The translations under genes were made by a program, and so were the position numbers. A stretch of 64,000 bases of DNA from Azorhizobium oxalatiphilum (GTDB lineage: Bacteria; Pseudomonadota; Alphaproteobacteria; Rhizobiales; Xanthobacteraceae). Under the pieces are notes generated by a model. It had not been told where the DNA came from, searched no databases, and saw nothing but the letters and a program-made list of their open reading frames with translations. The DNA is taken from contig NZ_BMCT01000005.1 of assembly GCF_014635325.1 (NCBI RefSeq), positions 310,001 to 374,000 on the forward strand, written 5' to 3'. Below, piece by piece: positions 30,008-38,791 of the stretch (position 1 is its first letter; the number at the start of each line of letters is the position of its first letter).

Positions 30008-30487
30008 ATGCCAACCCCCAAGAACACGATCTGCATCTGGTACGATAAGGACGCCGAGGCCGCCGCCCGCTTCTATGCGGAGATTTTTCCCGACAGCTCC
30101 GTGGATGCCGTCCATCGCGCCCCGAGCGACTATCCCTCCGGCAAGGCGGGGGATGTGCTGACAGTGCTGTTCACCGTGGCCGGCGTGCCGTGCCTTGGGC
30201 TCAATGGTGGGCCGGCGTTCAAGCATACGGAGGCCTTCTCCTTCCAGATCGCCACCGATGATCAGGCCGAGACCGATCTCTATTGGGATGCCATCATCGC
30301 CAATGGCGGGCAGGCGAGCGCCTGCGGCTGGTGCAAGGACAGATGGGGCATTTCCTGGCAGATCACGCCGCGCGTGCTCACCGAGGCGCTGGCCGTCGGT
30401 GGCGAGGAAGCCAAACGGGCGTTCGAGGCGATGATGGATATGACCAAGATTGACGTCGCCGCCATCGAGCGGGCGCGGCGCGGATGA
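30008..30487 (+). CDS. VOC/PhnB-like protein (3-demethylubiquinone methyltransferase-like family)
   Basis: A 159-residue vicinal-oxygen-chelate fold protein. GGAAGGA precedes ATG 30008. Family marks are ICIWYDKDAEAAARFYAEIFP, GGPAFKHTEAFSFQI and the C-terminal CKDRWGISWQITPRVL. The common database label 3-demethylubiquinone-9 3-methyltransferase is not supported by any methyltransferase motif; members are small metal-binding dioxygenase/resistance-like proteins of unclear role. The stop overlaps the next ATG by 4 bases. Confidence 0.83.
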   Translation: MPTPKNTICIWYDKDAEAAARFYAEIFPDSSVDAVHRAPSDYPSGKAGDVLTVLFTVAGVPCLGLNGGPAFKHTEAFSFQIATDDQAETDLYWDAIIANGGQASACGWCKDRWGISWQITPRVLTEALAVGGEEAKRAFEAMMDMTKIDVAAIERARRG

Positions 30488-31713
30488 TTTTTCCGCGTTT
30501 CCTCCTTGCCGTTCTGCTGGTGGCACTGACCGCGCAGGCCCCCGCCCGCGCGGCGGATGCCGCTTTCACGGCCTTCATCGCCTCGCTCTGGCCGGAGGCG
30601 CAGGCGGCGGGCGTGTCGCGCGCCACGTTCGAGCGCGAGACGCGCGGCCTTGAGCCCGATTACAAGCTGCCCGACCTCGTTCTGGGCGGTCGCCCGGCCA
30701 CGGGCGCGCGGGCGCAGCCGGAATTCGTGCAGGTGCCGGCGGACTATGTGAAGGAAGCCACCATCGCCCGCCTCGCCAACGAGGGGCGGCGGCTCATGCA
30801 GCAGCATCGCGCGGCGCTGGAGGAGATCGAGCGCCGCTTCGGCGTGCCGGCCTCCGTGGTGCTGGCCATCTGGGGGCGGGAGACCGATTTCGGCCGCTAC
30901 ACCTCGCCTTATGATGCTCTGCGCGTGACGGCGACGCAGGCCTATGTGGGCCGCCGCAAGGAGCAGTATCGCACCGAATTCATCCTCGCCCTGAAGATCC
31001 TCGACGAGGGCGTGGTGAGCCGCAAGGCGTTTCGCGCCTCATGGGCGGGGGCAACAGGCCTGACCCAGTTCCTGCCCTCGGACTATTATGCCCATCGCGT
31101 CGATCTCGATGGCGACGGGCGGGCGGACATCTGGGGCTCCGTGCCCGATGCGCTAGCCTCCGCCGCCAGCCAACTGGTGGGCAAGGGCTGGCAAGGCGGC
31201 GTGCGCTGGGCCTATGAGGTGCGCCCGCCGGCCAATGCGGATTGCACGCTGGCGGTGCCCGAGGTGCAGGCCAGCCTTGGCGAGTGGCTGAGAGCGGGGT
31301 TCGTGCCGGTGCGCGGGCAGAAGCTCTCGGCGGCCGAGCAGGCGCAGCCGGCCTCGCTGCTCCAGCCGGAGGGGCTCTATGGCCCGTCCTTCCTTGTCAC
31401 GAAGAATTACTTCGTGATCAAGGAGTACAATTTCTCCGACCTCTATGTGCTGTTCGTGGGCCATCTCGCCGACCGCATGAGCGACCCAAAACCCTTCGCC
31501 ACCCCATGGTCCGCCTCGCGCCAGCTGCACACGTCTTCGGTGGAAGCGATGCAGACCCATCTGGCGGGGCTCGGCCTCTATAAGGACAAGGTGGATGGCA
31601 AGGCGGGCATGCTCACCCGCTCCGCGCTCGGCGCCTATCAGAAGCAGGCCGGGCTGAAGGTGGACTGCTGGCCGAGCGAGAGCGTGCTGCAATCCATGCG
31701 CGCGGCGCGCTGA
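30484..31713 (+). CDS. Lytic murein transglycosylase, MltB-like, with peptidoglycan-binding domain
   Basis: A 409-residue periplasmic enzyme cleaving the MurNAc-GlcNAc bond of peptidoglycan. A signal peptide (IFPRFLLAVLLVALTAQAPARA) precedes the SLT_2 catalytic domain; the catalytic glutamate is in VLAIWGRETDFGRY, and GATGLTQFLPSDY is the second family motif. Residues about 345-405 are a PG-binding-1 domain (MQTHLAGLGLYKDKVDGKAG). It overlaps the VOC-like gene by 4 bases and is followed after 20 bases by a second transglycosylase. Confidence 0.92.
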   Translation: MIFPRFLLAVLLVALTAQAPARAADAAFTAFIASLWPEAQAAGVSRATFERETRGLEPDYKLPDLVLGGRPATGARAQPEFVQVPADYVKEATIARLANEGRRLMQQHRAALEEIERRFGVPASVVLAIWGRETDFGRYTSPYDALRVTATQAYVGRRKEQYRTEFILALKILDEGVVSRKAFRASWAGATGLTQFLPSDYYAHRVDLDGDGRADIWGSVPDALASAASQLVGKGWQGGVRWAYEVRPPANADCTLAVPEVQASLGEWLRAGFVPVRGQKLSAAEQAQPASLLQPEGLYGPSFLVTKNYFVIKEYNFSDLYVLFVGHLADRMSDPKPFATPWSASRQLHTSSVEAMQTHLAGLGLYKDKVDGKAGMLTRSALGAYQKQAGLKVDCWPSESVLQSMRAAR

Positions 31714-31733
31714 AGGCAGGGAGCGCCAGCGTC

Positions 31734-32603
31734 ATGCCGCACCATGACGGAGGGCGCGCAGGCAGGCGGGGCATCATCCTCATCCTCGTTGCCGCCTGCG
31801 TGCTGTCCGCCGCGCCCGCGAAAGCCCAGCGCGCGGGCGAGGCCATGGATGATGCGCTCTGCCGGCTGATCGAGGATGCGGCCAAGGCCAACGCTCTGCC
31901 GGTGCCGTTCTTCACCCGGCTGATCTGGCAGGAGAGTTCGTTCCGCCTGTGGGTGGTCAGCTCCAAGGGGGCGCAGGGCATCGCGCAATTCATGCCGGGC
32001 ACCGCCGCCGAGCGCGGGCTGGCCGATCCCTTCGATCCCGAAGCCGCATTGCCCGCCTCCGCCCATCTGCTGGCGGACCATGCGCGCGCCTTCGGTAATC
32101 TCGGCTTGGCGGCGGCGGCCTATAATGCGGGGCCGGGGCGGGTGCAGGCGTTTCTTGCCGGCCGCTCCGGCCTGCCGTCGGAAACCCGCGCCTATGTGCT
32201 GGCCATCACCGGGCGCAGCGCGGAGGACTGGAAGCAGGCGGGGCGGGACACGAAGGCCGGGGATGCCGTCCCGGCAGAGGGCTGCCGCACGGTGGTGGCC
32301 GCGCTCCGGCGCGGGGCAGGGACGAGTGGCGTAGTTGCCAATGCGGAATTCTCGCCCTGGGGCATTCAGGTGGCGGGCGCGGTGTCGAAGAGCGCCGCTC
32401 TGGCGGCCTATCAGCGGCAGGCGAAGGCGATTTCGGCGGTGTTCGCCGACACCCAGCCCATGATCATCGGCACGCGGCTGGCGGGGCGGGGGCGCGCGCC
32501 CTTCTACCGGGTGCGCATGCCGGCGCAGACCCGTCAGGAGGCCAATGCGGCCTGCACCCGCCTGAAAGCCGCGGGCGCGTCCTGCATTGTGCTGGCGAAC
32601 TAG
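31734..32603 (+). CDS. Lytic transglycosylase (SLT family) with C-terminal SPOR-like domain
   Basis: A 289-residue exported protein. A basic N-terminus and hydrophobic segment (IILILVAACVLSAAPAKA) form the signal. The SLT domain shows LIWQESSFRLWVV with the catalytic Glu, GAQGIAQFMPGTA and AAYNAGPGRVQAF. The last ~80 residues (FYRVRMPAQTRQEANAACTRLKAAGASC) look like a SPOR domain that binds denuded glycan at division sites. It lies 20 bases after the MltB-like gene, making a two-gene wall-remodelling cluster. Confidence 0.9.
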   Translation: MPHHDGGRAGRRGIILILVAACVLSAAPAKAQRAGEAMDDALCRLIEDAAKANALPVPFFTRLIWQESSFRLWVVSSKGAQGIAQFMPGTAAERGLADPFDPEAALPASAHLLADHARAFGNLGLAAAAYNAGPGRVQAFLAGRSGLPSETRAYVLAITGRSAEDWKQAGRDTKAGDAVPAEGCRTVVAALRRGAGTSGVVANAEFSPWGIQVAGAVSKSAALAAYQRQAKAISAVFADTQPMIIGTRLAGRGRAPFYRVRMPAQTRQEANAACTRLKAAGASCIVLAN

Positions 32604-32607
32604 CGCC

Positions 32608-32922
32608 TCACGGCTTCTTCGGCAGGTTCTGCGGTACGATGGACGAATGGATGATGTCCATGATCCGGCTGAGCCCTTCCGGCGTTCCGCCGCCGTTGAC
32701 GCTGTCGAGGTCCGCATCGGTCAGTGACCGCACGCCGTCGGCGGACGTGGACCGAGTCGCGTCGATGATGGCGTCGGCCTCGGCCTCGGACAGTGCGATG
32801 CCATGGCCGGCGGCATAAGCCTGCAAGGTGTGCGCATCCGCAAGGCCGGCTGAAAGCGCGCGGGCACCTTCGTCGTTCTGCGATAAGCCGCCGACATGGT
32901 GGACGAAGTCAGCAATCGGCAT
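32608..32922 (-). CDS. Nif11-like leader peptide protein (possible RiPP precursor)
   Basis: A 104-residue small protein. ATG 32920-32922 follows AGGAAG. The first ~70 residues match the Nif11 leader pattern (ADFVHHVGGL, LAD...LQAYAAGHGIALSEAEAD), ending in LTDADLDSVNGGG, the typical acidic helix plus double-glycine cleavage site of peptide precursors. A short tail of about 26 residues (TPEGLSRIMDIIHSS...) would be the core; it has no cysteine and two serines. No modification enzyme or peptidase transporter is encoded nearby. It may be a stand-alone or orphan precursor. Confidence 0.65.
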   Translation of the reverse strand: MPIADFVHHVGGLSQNDEGARALSAGLADAHTLQAYAAGHGIALSEAEADAIIDATRSTSADGVRSLTDADLDSVNGGGTPEGLSRIMDIIHSSIVPQNLPKKP

Positions 32923-32999
32923 CGAATTCTTCCTGCACATGGGGCGGCCAAGGGGCGGCGTGATCGCGCCTCAGCCACCAACCCCTTGATCGTATGCCA

Positions 33000-33461
33000 T
33001 CAAGCTTGCCCGGAGGCGGTCCCGGTGTCCGGTCGTTCCAACCGCAGCGGGCGGGTGCCGATGGGCGCGCCGGTGGCGCGGTCCACCACCATGGGGTCCA
33101 CCGGCGCGCCGGTTTCCGCATCCACCACCCGGCTCAGGGGGCCGTCGCCCACATGGGCGCGCGCCCAGCCGGCGATGACGAACAGAACGGGCAGGAAATC
33201 ACGCCCCTTCGCCGTCAGCACATACTCCTCGCGCGGCGGGCGCTCGGAATAAAGGCGCTTCTCCAGGAGCCCCTCCTCGGACAGCGCCTTCAGGCGGCCG
33301 GTGAGGATGTTGGGGGCGATGCCGAGGCTGGCGCGGAACTGGTCGAAGCGCGTCAGCCCGAAGCCCGCATCCCGCAGGATCAGCATGCTCCACGTGTCGC
33401 CCACCACGCTCAGTCCACGGCCCACGGGGCAGACGCCCGTGCGAAGTTGATTTTTGTCCAT
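33000..33461 (-). CDS. HxlR family transcriptional regulator
   Basis: A 153-residue winged-helix regulator starting at ATG 33459-33461 (MDKNQLRTGVCPVGRG). Cys11 in GVCPVGR is the conserved redox-type cysteine of HxlR/HypR/QorR regulators. The DNA-binding part is VVGDTWSMLILRDAGFGLTRFDQFRASLGIAPNILTGRLKAL and the wing EEYVLTAKGRDFLPVL. Its C-terminus is longer than usual by ~35 residues. It is divergent from the SDR gene with a shared inverted repeat between them, so it probably regulates that gene and itself. Confidence 0.9.
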   Translation of the reverse strand: MDKNQLRTGVCPVGRGLSVVGDTWSMLILRDAGFGLTRFDQFRASLGIAPNILTGRLKALSEEGLLEKRLYSERPPREEYVLTAKGRDFLPVLFVIAGWARAHVGDGPLSRVVDAETGAPVDPMVVDRATGAPIGTRPLRLERPDTGTASGQA

Positions 33462-33496
33462 TGCAAAATGATAGTGATGTGCGTAGCTTTTTGCAA
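33461..33496. promoter_or_regulatory. Inverted repeat, candidate HxlR operator
   Basis: TTGCAAAA (33461-33468) and TTTTGCAA (33489-33496) form a perfect 8-bp inverted repeat with a 20-base spacer, in the 69-base gap between the divergent hxlR-type and SDR genes. It is AT-rich compared with its surroundings. The left arm touches the regulator's start codon, so binding could block both genes. Confidence 0.6.
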
Positions 33497-33530
33497 GCGA
33501 CCCATTCCGGGCCGATCCGGAGTATCCCCA

Positions 33531-34343
33531 ATGACCACTCTTTCCACGCTCGCCGGCACCGCCCTCGTCACGGGTGCCTCCACGGGTATCGGCGCCGTCT
33601 ATGCCGATCGCCTCGCCCGGCGCGGCCATGATCTCGTCCTCGTTGCCCGCGACGTGGCACGCATGGAGGCACTGGCGACACGCCTGCGCGCCGAAACCGG
33701 CCGCACCGTCGAGGTGCTGCCCGCCGATCTCGCCACGCAGGAGGGGCGGGCGCGCATCGCCGGCCGCCTCGCCGATGACGCGGCCATCAGCGTGCTGGTG
33801 AACAATGCCGGCCTCGCGCTGGAAGGCGATCTGCTGCAGAACGGCACGGAGGATCTGGAGCGTCTGGTGTCGGTCAACGTCACCGCGCCCACCGTGCTCG
33901 CGGCCGCCGCCGCAAAGGCATTTGCCGCACGGGGGGCGGGGGCCATCATCAATCTGTCCTCGGTGCTGGCGCTGGCACCGGAACTGTCCGGCAGCGCCTA
34001 TAGCGGCTCCAAGGCCTATGTGCTGAACCTCTCGCAGAAGCTGGCCCTCGTGCTGAAGGACACCGGCGTGCGCGTGCAGGCCGTGCTGCCCGGCGCCACC
34101 CGCACCGAGATCTGGGAAAAGACCGGCACCGACATCGACGCCATCCTGCCCGGCAAGGTGATGGCCGTGGGGGATCTGGTGGATGCCGCGCTGGCCGGCT
34201 TCGATGCGGGCGAGGTGGTGACGATTCCCCCGCTCGCGGACGAGGGCCTCTGGACCGCCCATGAGGCGGCCCGCATCGCTCTGCTGCCCAACCTCTCCGA
34301 GCGCCTGCCCGCCGAACGCTATCGGGTGCCCGTGGCGGCGTGA
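33531..34343 (+). CDS. Short-chain dehydrogenase/reductase
   Basis: A 270-residue SDR oxidoreductase. Cofactor motif TGASTGIG is at residues 14-21, NNAG near 90, and the catalytic Ser plus Tyr-x-x-x-Lys in INLSSV ... SAYSGSKAY. The absence of an acidic residue after the second strand (VLVARD) suggests NADP(H). The substrate is unknown. It is divergent from an HxlR-type regulator, an arrangement typical of quinone- or aldehyde-responsive reductases. Confidence 0.9.
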   Translation: MTTLSTLAGTALVTGASTGIGAVYADRLARRGHDLVLVARDVARMEALATRLRAETGRTVEVLPADLATQEGRARIAGRLADDAAISVLVNNAGLALEGDLLQNGTEDLERLVSVNVTAPTVLAAAAAKAFAARGAGAIINLSSVLALAPELSGSAYSGSKAYVLNLSQKLALVLKDTGVRVQAVLPGATRTEIWEKTGTDIDAILPGKVMAVGDLVDAALAGFDAGEVVTIPPLADEGLWTAHEAARIALLPNLSERLPAERYRVPVAA

Positions 34344-34350
34344 GGCGCGG

Positions 34351-34378
34351 GACGGCTCGCCGGCAGAGGCGAGCCGTC
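34351..34378. terminator. Hairpin between convergent SDR and glycosyltransferase genes
   Basis: Perfect 11-bp stem GACGGCTCGCC / GGCGAGCCGTC with a 6-base loop in the 37-base gap between two convergent genes. Likely a bidirectional terminator although no U-tract is present. Confidence 0.7.
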
Positions 34379-34380
34379 GC

Positions 34381-35325
34381 TCACTTCACCCGCAGGAAGC
34401 GCGCGGCATCGAAGGCGGCGTCGCGGGCGGCGTTGGCATTGGGGGCGAGCAGGAAGGCCGTGCCCTGCTGGCACAGCGCCTTCAGGCGCTGGTCCTTCTC
34501 CCGCGACAGCATGGCGTCGGAGGTGAGCAGCCGGGCCCTGGCGATGTTGCGGTAAGGCTGCGGAACGAGGGACGGGTTCGGCACCCGCTCGCGGAAAATC
34601 TGCCGCACGGAACGGACCAGTTCCGCCGTGTCCTTGGAGGCGGAGCCGGGGCGCTTCAGGTAGCGCGTGGAACAGACCGTGTCGCAATAGACCCGGCCCA
34701 CCTCGCACAGCTTCAGCCAGAGGTCCCAGTCCTCGCCGATGCGGTAGCGGGTGTCGAAGCCGCCCACCTGATCGATGCTGCTCTTGCGCGCCATCACGGT
34801 CGAGGTGCCGCACACCGTCTCCGCCAGAATCATGGCGAAGGCGTCCTTGCCGAGGTCGAGCAGGCCGGTGCGCCCTGCGATCCAGCGCCGGAAATAGGGC
34901 CAGTAGGTGAACTGCCGGCCGAGCACCACGCCCTCCGGCGTCACGGATTCCACATCCGCGAAGGCGAGGCTGACGGAGGGATCGCGCTCCATCAGTTCCA
35001 GTCGCGCCTTCAGCACGCCGGGGAAGAACTGATCGTCCGCATCAAGGAAGGCGATGATCGGTGCCCGCGCCACGTCGAGGCCGGCATTGCGCGCGGCGGA
35101 GACGCCGGCAGGCTCGTGCACCAGCGGCGTGAGCAACGGATCGCGGGTCGCCATGTCGGCCAGGAAGGCGTCGGTGCCGTCGGTGGAGCCGTCGTCCACC
35201 ACCACGATTTCCACGTCCCCGATGCCGTCGGGGCCTTCGCTCTGGGCGCGGATACTGGCGATGGCCGCCGGCAGATATTCGAGGCAGTTCCGGCTGGGAA
35301 TGACCACGCTGAGGCGGGGCGTCAT
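34381..35325 (-). CDS. Family 2 glycosyltransferase
   Basis: A 314-residue GT-A fold glycosyltransferase. ATG 35323-35325 follows GGAG. The nucleotide-sugar motifs are LSVVIPSRNCLEYL, VVDDGSTDGTDAF and the metal-binding IAFLDADDQF; the acceptor-side GEDWDLWLKLCE (ED motif) is also kept. No membrane segments, so it is a cytoplasmic transferase acting on a lipid- or protein-linked sugar. No polysaccharide operon surrounds it; donor and acceptor cannot be named. Confidence 0.88.
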   Translation of the reverse strand: MTPRLSVVIPSRNCLEYLPAAIASIRAQSEGPDGIGDVEIVVVDDGSTDGTDAFLADMATRDPLLTPLVHEPAGVSAARNAGLDVARAPIIAFLDADDQFFPGVLKARLELMERDPSVSLAFADVESVTPEGVVLGRQFTYWPYFRRWIAGRTGLLDLGKDAFAMILAETVCGTSTVMARKSSIDQVGGFDTRYRIGEDWDLWLKLCEVGRVYCDTVCSTRYLKRPGSASKDTAELVRSVRQIFRERVPNPSLVPQPYRNIARARLLTSDAMLSREKDQRLKALCQQGTAFLLAPNANAARDAAFDAARFLRVK

Positions 35326-35549
35326 GCAAGGCTCCGAGGCCCGCCGGAGAGCGGACGATTGCAACTTGCGCGATGCTAAAGCGTCTTTCGGCCCTTTGGA
35401 AGCGGATCGCCGGTACTCACCCCGCCGCCATCCCCCCTTGCCTGAGGGCGGGCGCTTTGACCTGGCGTTTCGGTCGGCGGGCAAAGCTCTTTGTCAGGAC
35501 AGCCGCGTGCAGGTGGGCGCTCCCGTGGGAGCGCCCGAAAACGCGAAGA

Positions 35550-35864
35550 TTACTTCGGCGGCAGGGCGGTCGGCCCGCGGAAGGTGGCGACGTTGTGGAG
35601 CACGCCCGCGCCATAGCCGATGAACTCGGCGTTGGGGCAGGAGAAGGTGCCGCCCTTCAGCAGGTGGCCACCGACACGGTATTGGGTGCCCACGGTGAAA
35701 TCGGCCCCCGGCGGCGGCACATTGATCGCAATGGTGATGCCGCCCGGAATCGTGGAGACCACCGCGCTGGCTCCGGAAAGAATGAGAAGTCCAAACTCGG
35801 ACGCCACATGCACATCAACGGCATTGGCGCGGGGAATGGTTACAACATCAGCTTCAACAGTCAT
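35550..35864 (-). CDS. Hypothetical protein
   Basis: A 104-residue protein of unknown function. ATG 35862-35864 (MTVEADVVTIPRAN) is chosen because GGGGGA sits six bases upstream; an in-frame ATG 12 bases earlier is possible. The sequence is rich in valine, isoleucine and glycine and looks all-beta (FGLLILSGASAVVSTIPGGITIAINV). One cysteine, no signal peptide. It is isolated between the glycosyltransferase and the Rrf2 regulator. Confidence 0.6.
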   Translation of the reverse strand: MTVEADVVTIPRANAVDVHVASEFGLLILSGASAVVSTIPGGITIAINVPPPGADFTVGTQYRVGGHLLKGGTFSCPNAEFIGYGAGVLHNVATFRGPTALPPK

Positions 35865-36042
35865 CGTTTCCCCCATTTGCAATGGGCAGCCGCCAACCCA
35901 TGGCGGTGCCGGATGGGAGTAATACATCTTTTGGTTGTCTCGTCACCTCAATAAAATCATAGCTTGCAAGCGTTGCAAGCCGAGGATTTTGCCGACCTTG
36001 CAACCGATCAGCCGGGGGACCTTCGGGTTGTGCTCAGGGGGG

Positions 36043-36489
36043 TCAGATGTAGTCCACGAAGGCGGAGAGCTTGTCCTGCCGCAGGTCGCGCATTTCGGCG
36101 AGGCTGAAGGTGTCCAGCACCGTGCCCATGGCATCGCGCACCTTCACCATGATGCGGCGGACCTCGCACTGCTCCACGTCGCAGTCCTCGCACGGCACGA
36201 AGGAGTTGCGGCTGGCGCAGGGGATGGGCGCGAGCGGGCCGTCAAGGGCGCGGATGATGTCGCCGACAACGATATCCTCGGCCGGCTTCGCCAGCTTGTA
36301 GCCGCCCGCCTTGCCCTTCTTGCTGGACAGGAAGCCGGCGTTGCGCAGCTCGCCCAGGATCACGTCGAGAAATTTCTTCGGGATCTGGTTGGCGTCCGCG
36401 ATCTCGGCCACCTGATTGGACTCGCCCGGCAACAGGCGTGCCAGATGAACGGCCGCCTTCAACCCGTACTTGCCTTTTTTCGTCAGCAT
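36043..36489 (-). CDS. Rrf2 family transcriptional regulator with four-cysteine cluster motif
   Basis: A 148-residue regulator. The winged helix is at residues 1-70 (KGKYGLKAAVHLARL, IPKKFLDVILGELRNAGFLSSKKG). Cysteines 91, 100, 103 and 108 lie in PCASRNSFVPCEDCDVEQC, the region where Rrf2 proteins bind an iron-sulfur cluster, so it probably senses Fe-S, iron, NO or redox state. Spacing differs from IscR (C-x5-C-x6-C). It does not lie next to an obvious target; an adjacent upstream gene on the same strand encodes another HTH-containing protein. Confidence 0.88.
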   Translation of the reverse strand: MLTKKGKYGLKAAVHLARLLPGESNQVAEIADANQIPKKFLDVILGELRNAGFLSSKKGKAGGYKLAKPAEDIVVGDIIRALDGPLAPIPCASRNSFVPCEDCDVEQCEVRRIMVKVRDAMGTVLDTFSLAEMRDLRQDKLSAFVDYI

Positions 36490-36533
36490 TTCACGCCCTC
36501 ACACCGGGCTTATGGGTTGGAGTTGCTCGAAGG

Positions 36534-37603
36534 TCAACACACGGCGAGCAGCAGCAGGGTCAGGCGGGCGGTTGCCCGGCCCCGGAAGAGGCGGGCTGGG
36601 GCAGGGCCGCGGCAGCGCCTTCCAGGAACAGCAGGAAGACGGCGGCGAAGAAATCGGCGATGGCGGACCTGAGCGGCGGCAACAGGCGTACGCCGCCGGA
36701 TGCGCCCGCCGCGCGCTCCACGAGGCCTGCCGCCTCCGCATCCCGCAGCAGCTTCAGCACATGGGCGCGGGACACATGGAAACGGCGACCAAGCGACGCA
36801 ACCGGCGACATGATGGTGTCCTCCGGTGGAAAGGTCCCGTCGCGCACACCGGAGAGGGCGAGGGCGAGCAGGACCATCAGCCCGCCGTCGCGGGCGGCGA
36901 ACAGGGTCAGCGCCGGGGCATGATCCAGCACACGCTCGCCGGACCGGAAGCGCGTGAGGAGATAGCGCAGCACGATGCGCCGGAAATCCTGATCGTCCAG
37001 CCGTGCCAGCGCCACCCCGGCCAGCGGGTCCACATGGCTGGCCGCCGCGAAGATGGCCCGCCACCGTTCGGTCTGGTGGGAGATGAAGAGGGCGGTCGGC
37101 ACCAGCGGGCGCTGGCGCTTGTCGGCGCCGGGCAGGGCAGGTTTGACGTCCACATAGCCGGCCCAGCGCATCAGCACGAGCATGGCCTTGGCGCGTCCGC
37201 GGCTGCACAGGCCGGTCTCGGTGCACAGGCCGATGATGCGCCCGGCGGTGAGGCCGGCGCCGGTTTCGTCCGGCGTGGCGTTGAGATAGAGCGCCATGAG
37301 CGCGAACATGGCGCGCTCGCGGTCGTTCAGCAGGCGGTTGAGCAGGCGGTTGCCGTCATAATGGCCGACGAGATTGTCCGCCCAGCTCAGCATGGCTTTG
37401 GAAAAGGCGGGGTGCGCCCGCATGGCCGCGATCCGGGGCGCCATGGCGGCCACGGCGGCCACGGGGTCCAGAGGGGCAGGGCTGGACGTATCCGCCTCGC
37501 TCCGCCACGGGACGGTGCCATAGGCATCCCTGCTCGCGGCGATATGGTGGCCATCGTCCAGCGCGGCCAAGGCCGGGCTTCGCCGCCGATCGAGATCCGA
37601 CAT
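36534..37603 (-). CDS. Hypothetical protein with C-terminal winged-helix region
   Basis: An unidentified protein of about 350 residues, read in the frame that starts at ATG 37601-37603 (MSDLDRRRSPALAAL) and ends near 36560; the exact end is uncertain by a few codons and 36560 is the stop of the frame I favour. The body is helical (AMFALMALYLNATPDETGAGLTAGR). The C-terminal stretch SPVASLGRRFHVSRAHVLKLLRDAEAAGLVER looks like a winged helix-turn-helix, so it may be a regulator. A GTG at 37658-37660 could extend it by 19 residues. Confidence 0.55.
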
Positions 37604-37824
37604 CCCGCTCAAGACGTCCTCGCGCCCTGTCGCGTCATCATTACCCCTCTGCCGGTGCACGTTCTAACGGCGTCTGTGCTCTCGCTCCCCGCTCTCCGGG
37701 GGGCGAGTGGTGACGTGGCCAGAAATCGCCATTGAGGTCACGCCAGCCCCATTCTAACGCTGGCGCACGTCAAGCGCACCTGGGAAGCGTCGCGCGGACC
37801 ATCAACCTCCGGAAGGTTGTTGTA

Positions 37825-38163
37825 ATGTCGAAGAGATCCCGCAGTCTTTTCCACATGTTCATTGCGCTGGGCGCGGCATTCGCCGCGATTCCATCGCTGA
37901 CGCTTCCGGCTGGTGCCGTCGTCTATTGCCGCGCCGTGGGGGTGCCGAAGGGCTGCGTGGCCCGGCCGACGGCTGCTGTCGTTTGCACCCGGCCGGGCTA
38001 TCCGGTGGGGTGCGTGCCGAAGGGCAATGGCACCGGTGTCGGGGTTCTTCCCGGTGCCGGTGCCGGCGCCGCCGGAGTTGGGCTGGCGCCGGGCGTCGGC
38101 GTCGGTGCTCCGGGTGCGGGGGTGAATACAGGGGGGCCTGTCAACCGCGCGGGGGTGCGTTAG
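37825..38163 (+). CDS. Small secreted Gly/Val-rich protein
   Basis: A 112-residue exported protein of unknown function. GGAAGG precedes ATG 37825. Signal peptide residues 1-30 (LFHMFIALGAAFAAIPSLTLPAGA). The mature part begins with two related cysteine segments, YCRAVGVPKGCVARP and VCTRPGYPVGCVPKG, followed by a low-complexity glycine, valine, alanine tail ([14 protein letters not shown]). Similar proteins occur widely in Hyphomicrobiales without known role. Confidence 0.65.
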   Translation: MSKRSRSLFHMFIALGAAFAAIPSLTLPAGAVVYCRAVGVPKGCVARPTAAVVCTRPGYPVGCVPKGNGTGVGVLPGAGAGAAGVGLAPGVGVGAPGAGVNTGGPVNRAGVR

Positions 38164-38349
38164 GGCAGTGTGCAAAGGGGCGAAAGCCCCCGCCGCATCT
38201 GCCCGCCCATGGGTATTTGCACCGGTCTGCCCATGGGTGCACCCCCCGGTTTTCGCGTGCGCCCCGGTTTGCGCGCCTCTGCCGGCCTTCCATTTCCTCC
38301 GCCCATCCCGTGCGCCGGGACGGTGCCGCTGATTCCCCAGGAGACACTC

Positions 38350-38634
38350 ATGATTTCGACCCGTCTGGCCTGCCTGCTGGCCGCCTGCCTGATCGGCTCC
38401 ACCGCTCCGGCCCTTGCCGACAAGGCGTCCTCGGAGGCTTGCGCCGCCGGCCTCTCCGCCGATGGCAAGACCATCTACAAGGCCAGCGCGCCGGCCATCA
38501 CCCCCACCGCCAACATCCGCGACGTGGTGACGGAGAAGACCCGCTCCCTGGTGATGGGCGGCAGCATCGGCCGTGCAAATGCCAAGACCGACGCCGAGGC
38601 GGCCGGCGGCTGCCTCGCCATGCTCAAGCCCTGA
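38350..38634 (+). CDS. Small exported hypothetical protein
   Basis: A 94-residue protein with a clear signal peptide (ISTRLACLLAACLIGSTAPALA). AGGAGA precedes ATG 38350. The mature ~70 residues contain two cysteines (SEACAAGLS and GGCLAML) that probably form a disulfide bond, and the segment TPTANIRDVVTEKTRSLVM. No function is recognised. It lies downstream of another small secreted protein gene. Confidence 0.65.
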   Translation: MISTRLACLLAACLIGSTAPALADKASSEACAAGLSADGKTIYKASAPAITPTANIRDVVTEKTRSLVMGGSIGRANAKTDAEAAGGCLAMLKP

Positions 38635-38791
38635 GAGGCGCCCGCGCCCCTCTGGCTGTCCTCGGGCTGGCAGGCGGGCGCATGCCGCCACGCGCCGCGT
38701 TGTCAGGCGCATCCGCTCTGATTATAGATCGGTTACAGAGTGAGAGGGCGCGGCTGTCCCGCGCCTCCAAGATGGATCAGGCGAGCGAACC

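Noticed and set aside
38164-38349. Repeated GCCCATGGGT (38205-38214, 38229-38238) as an operator or CRISPR-like repeat
   Set aside because: Only two short copies with a third partial match elsewhere (around 41290); too short and GC-rich to claim function.
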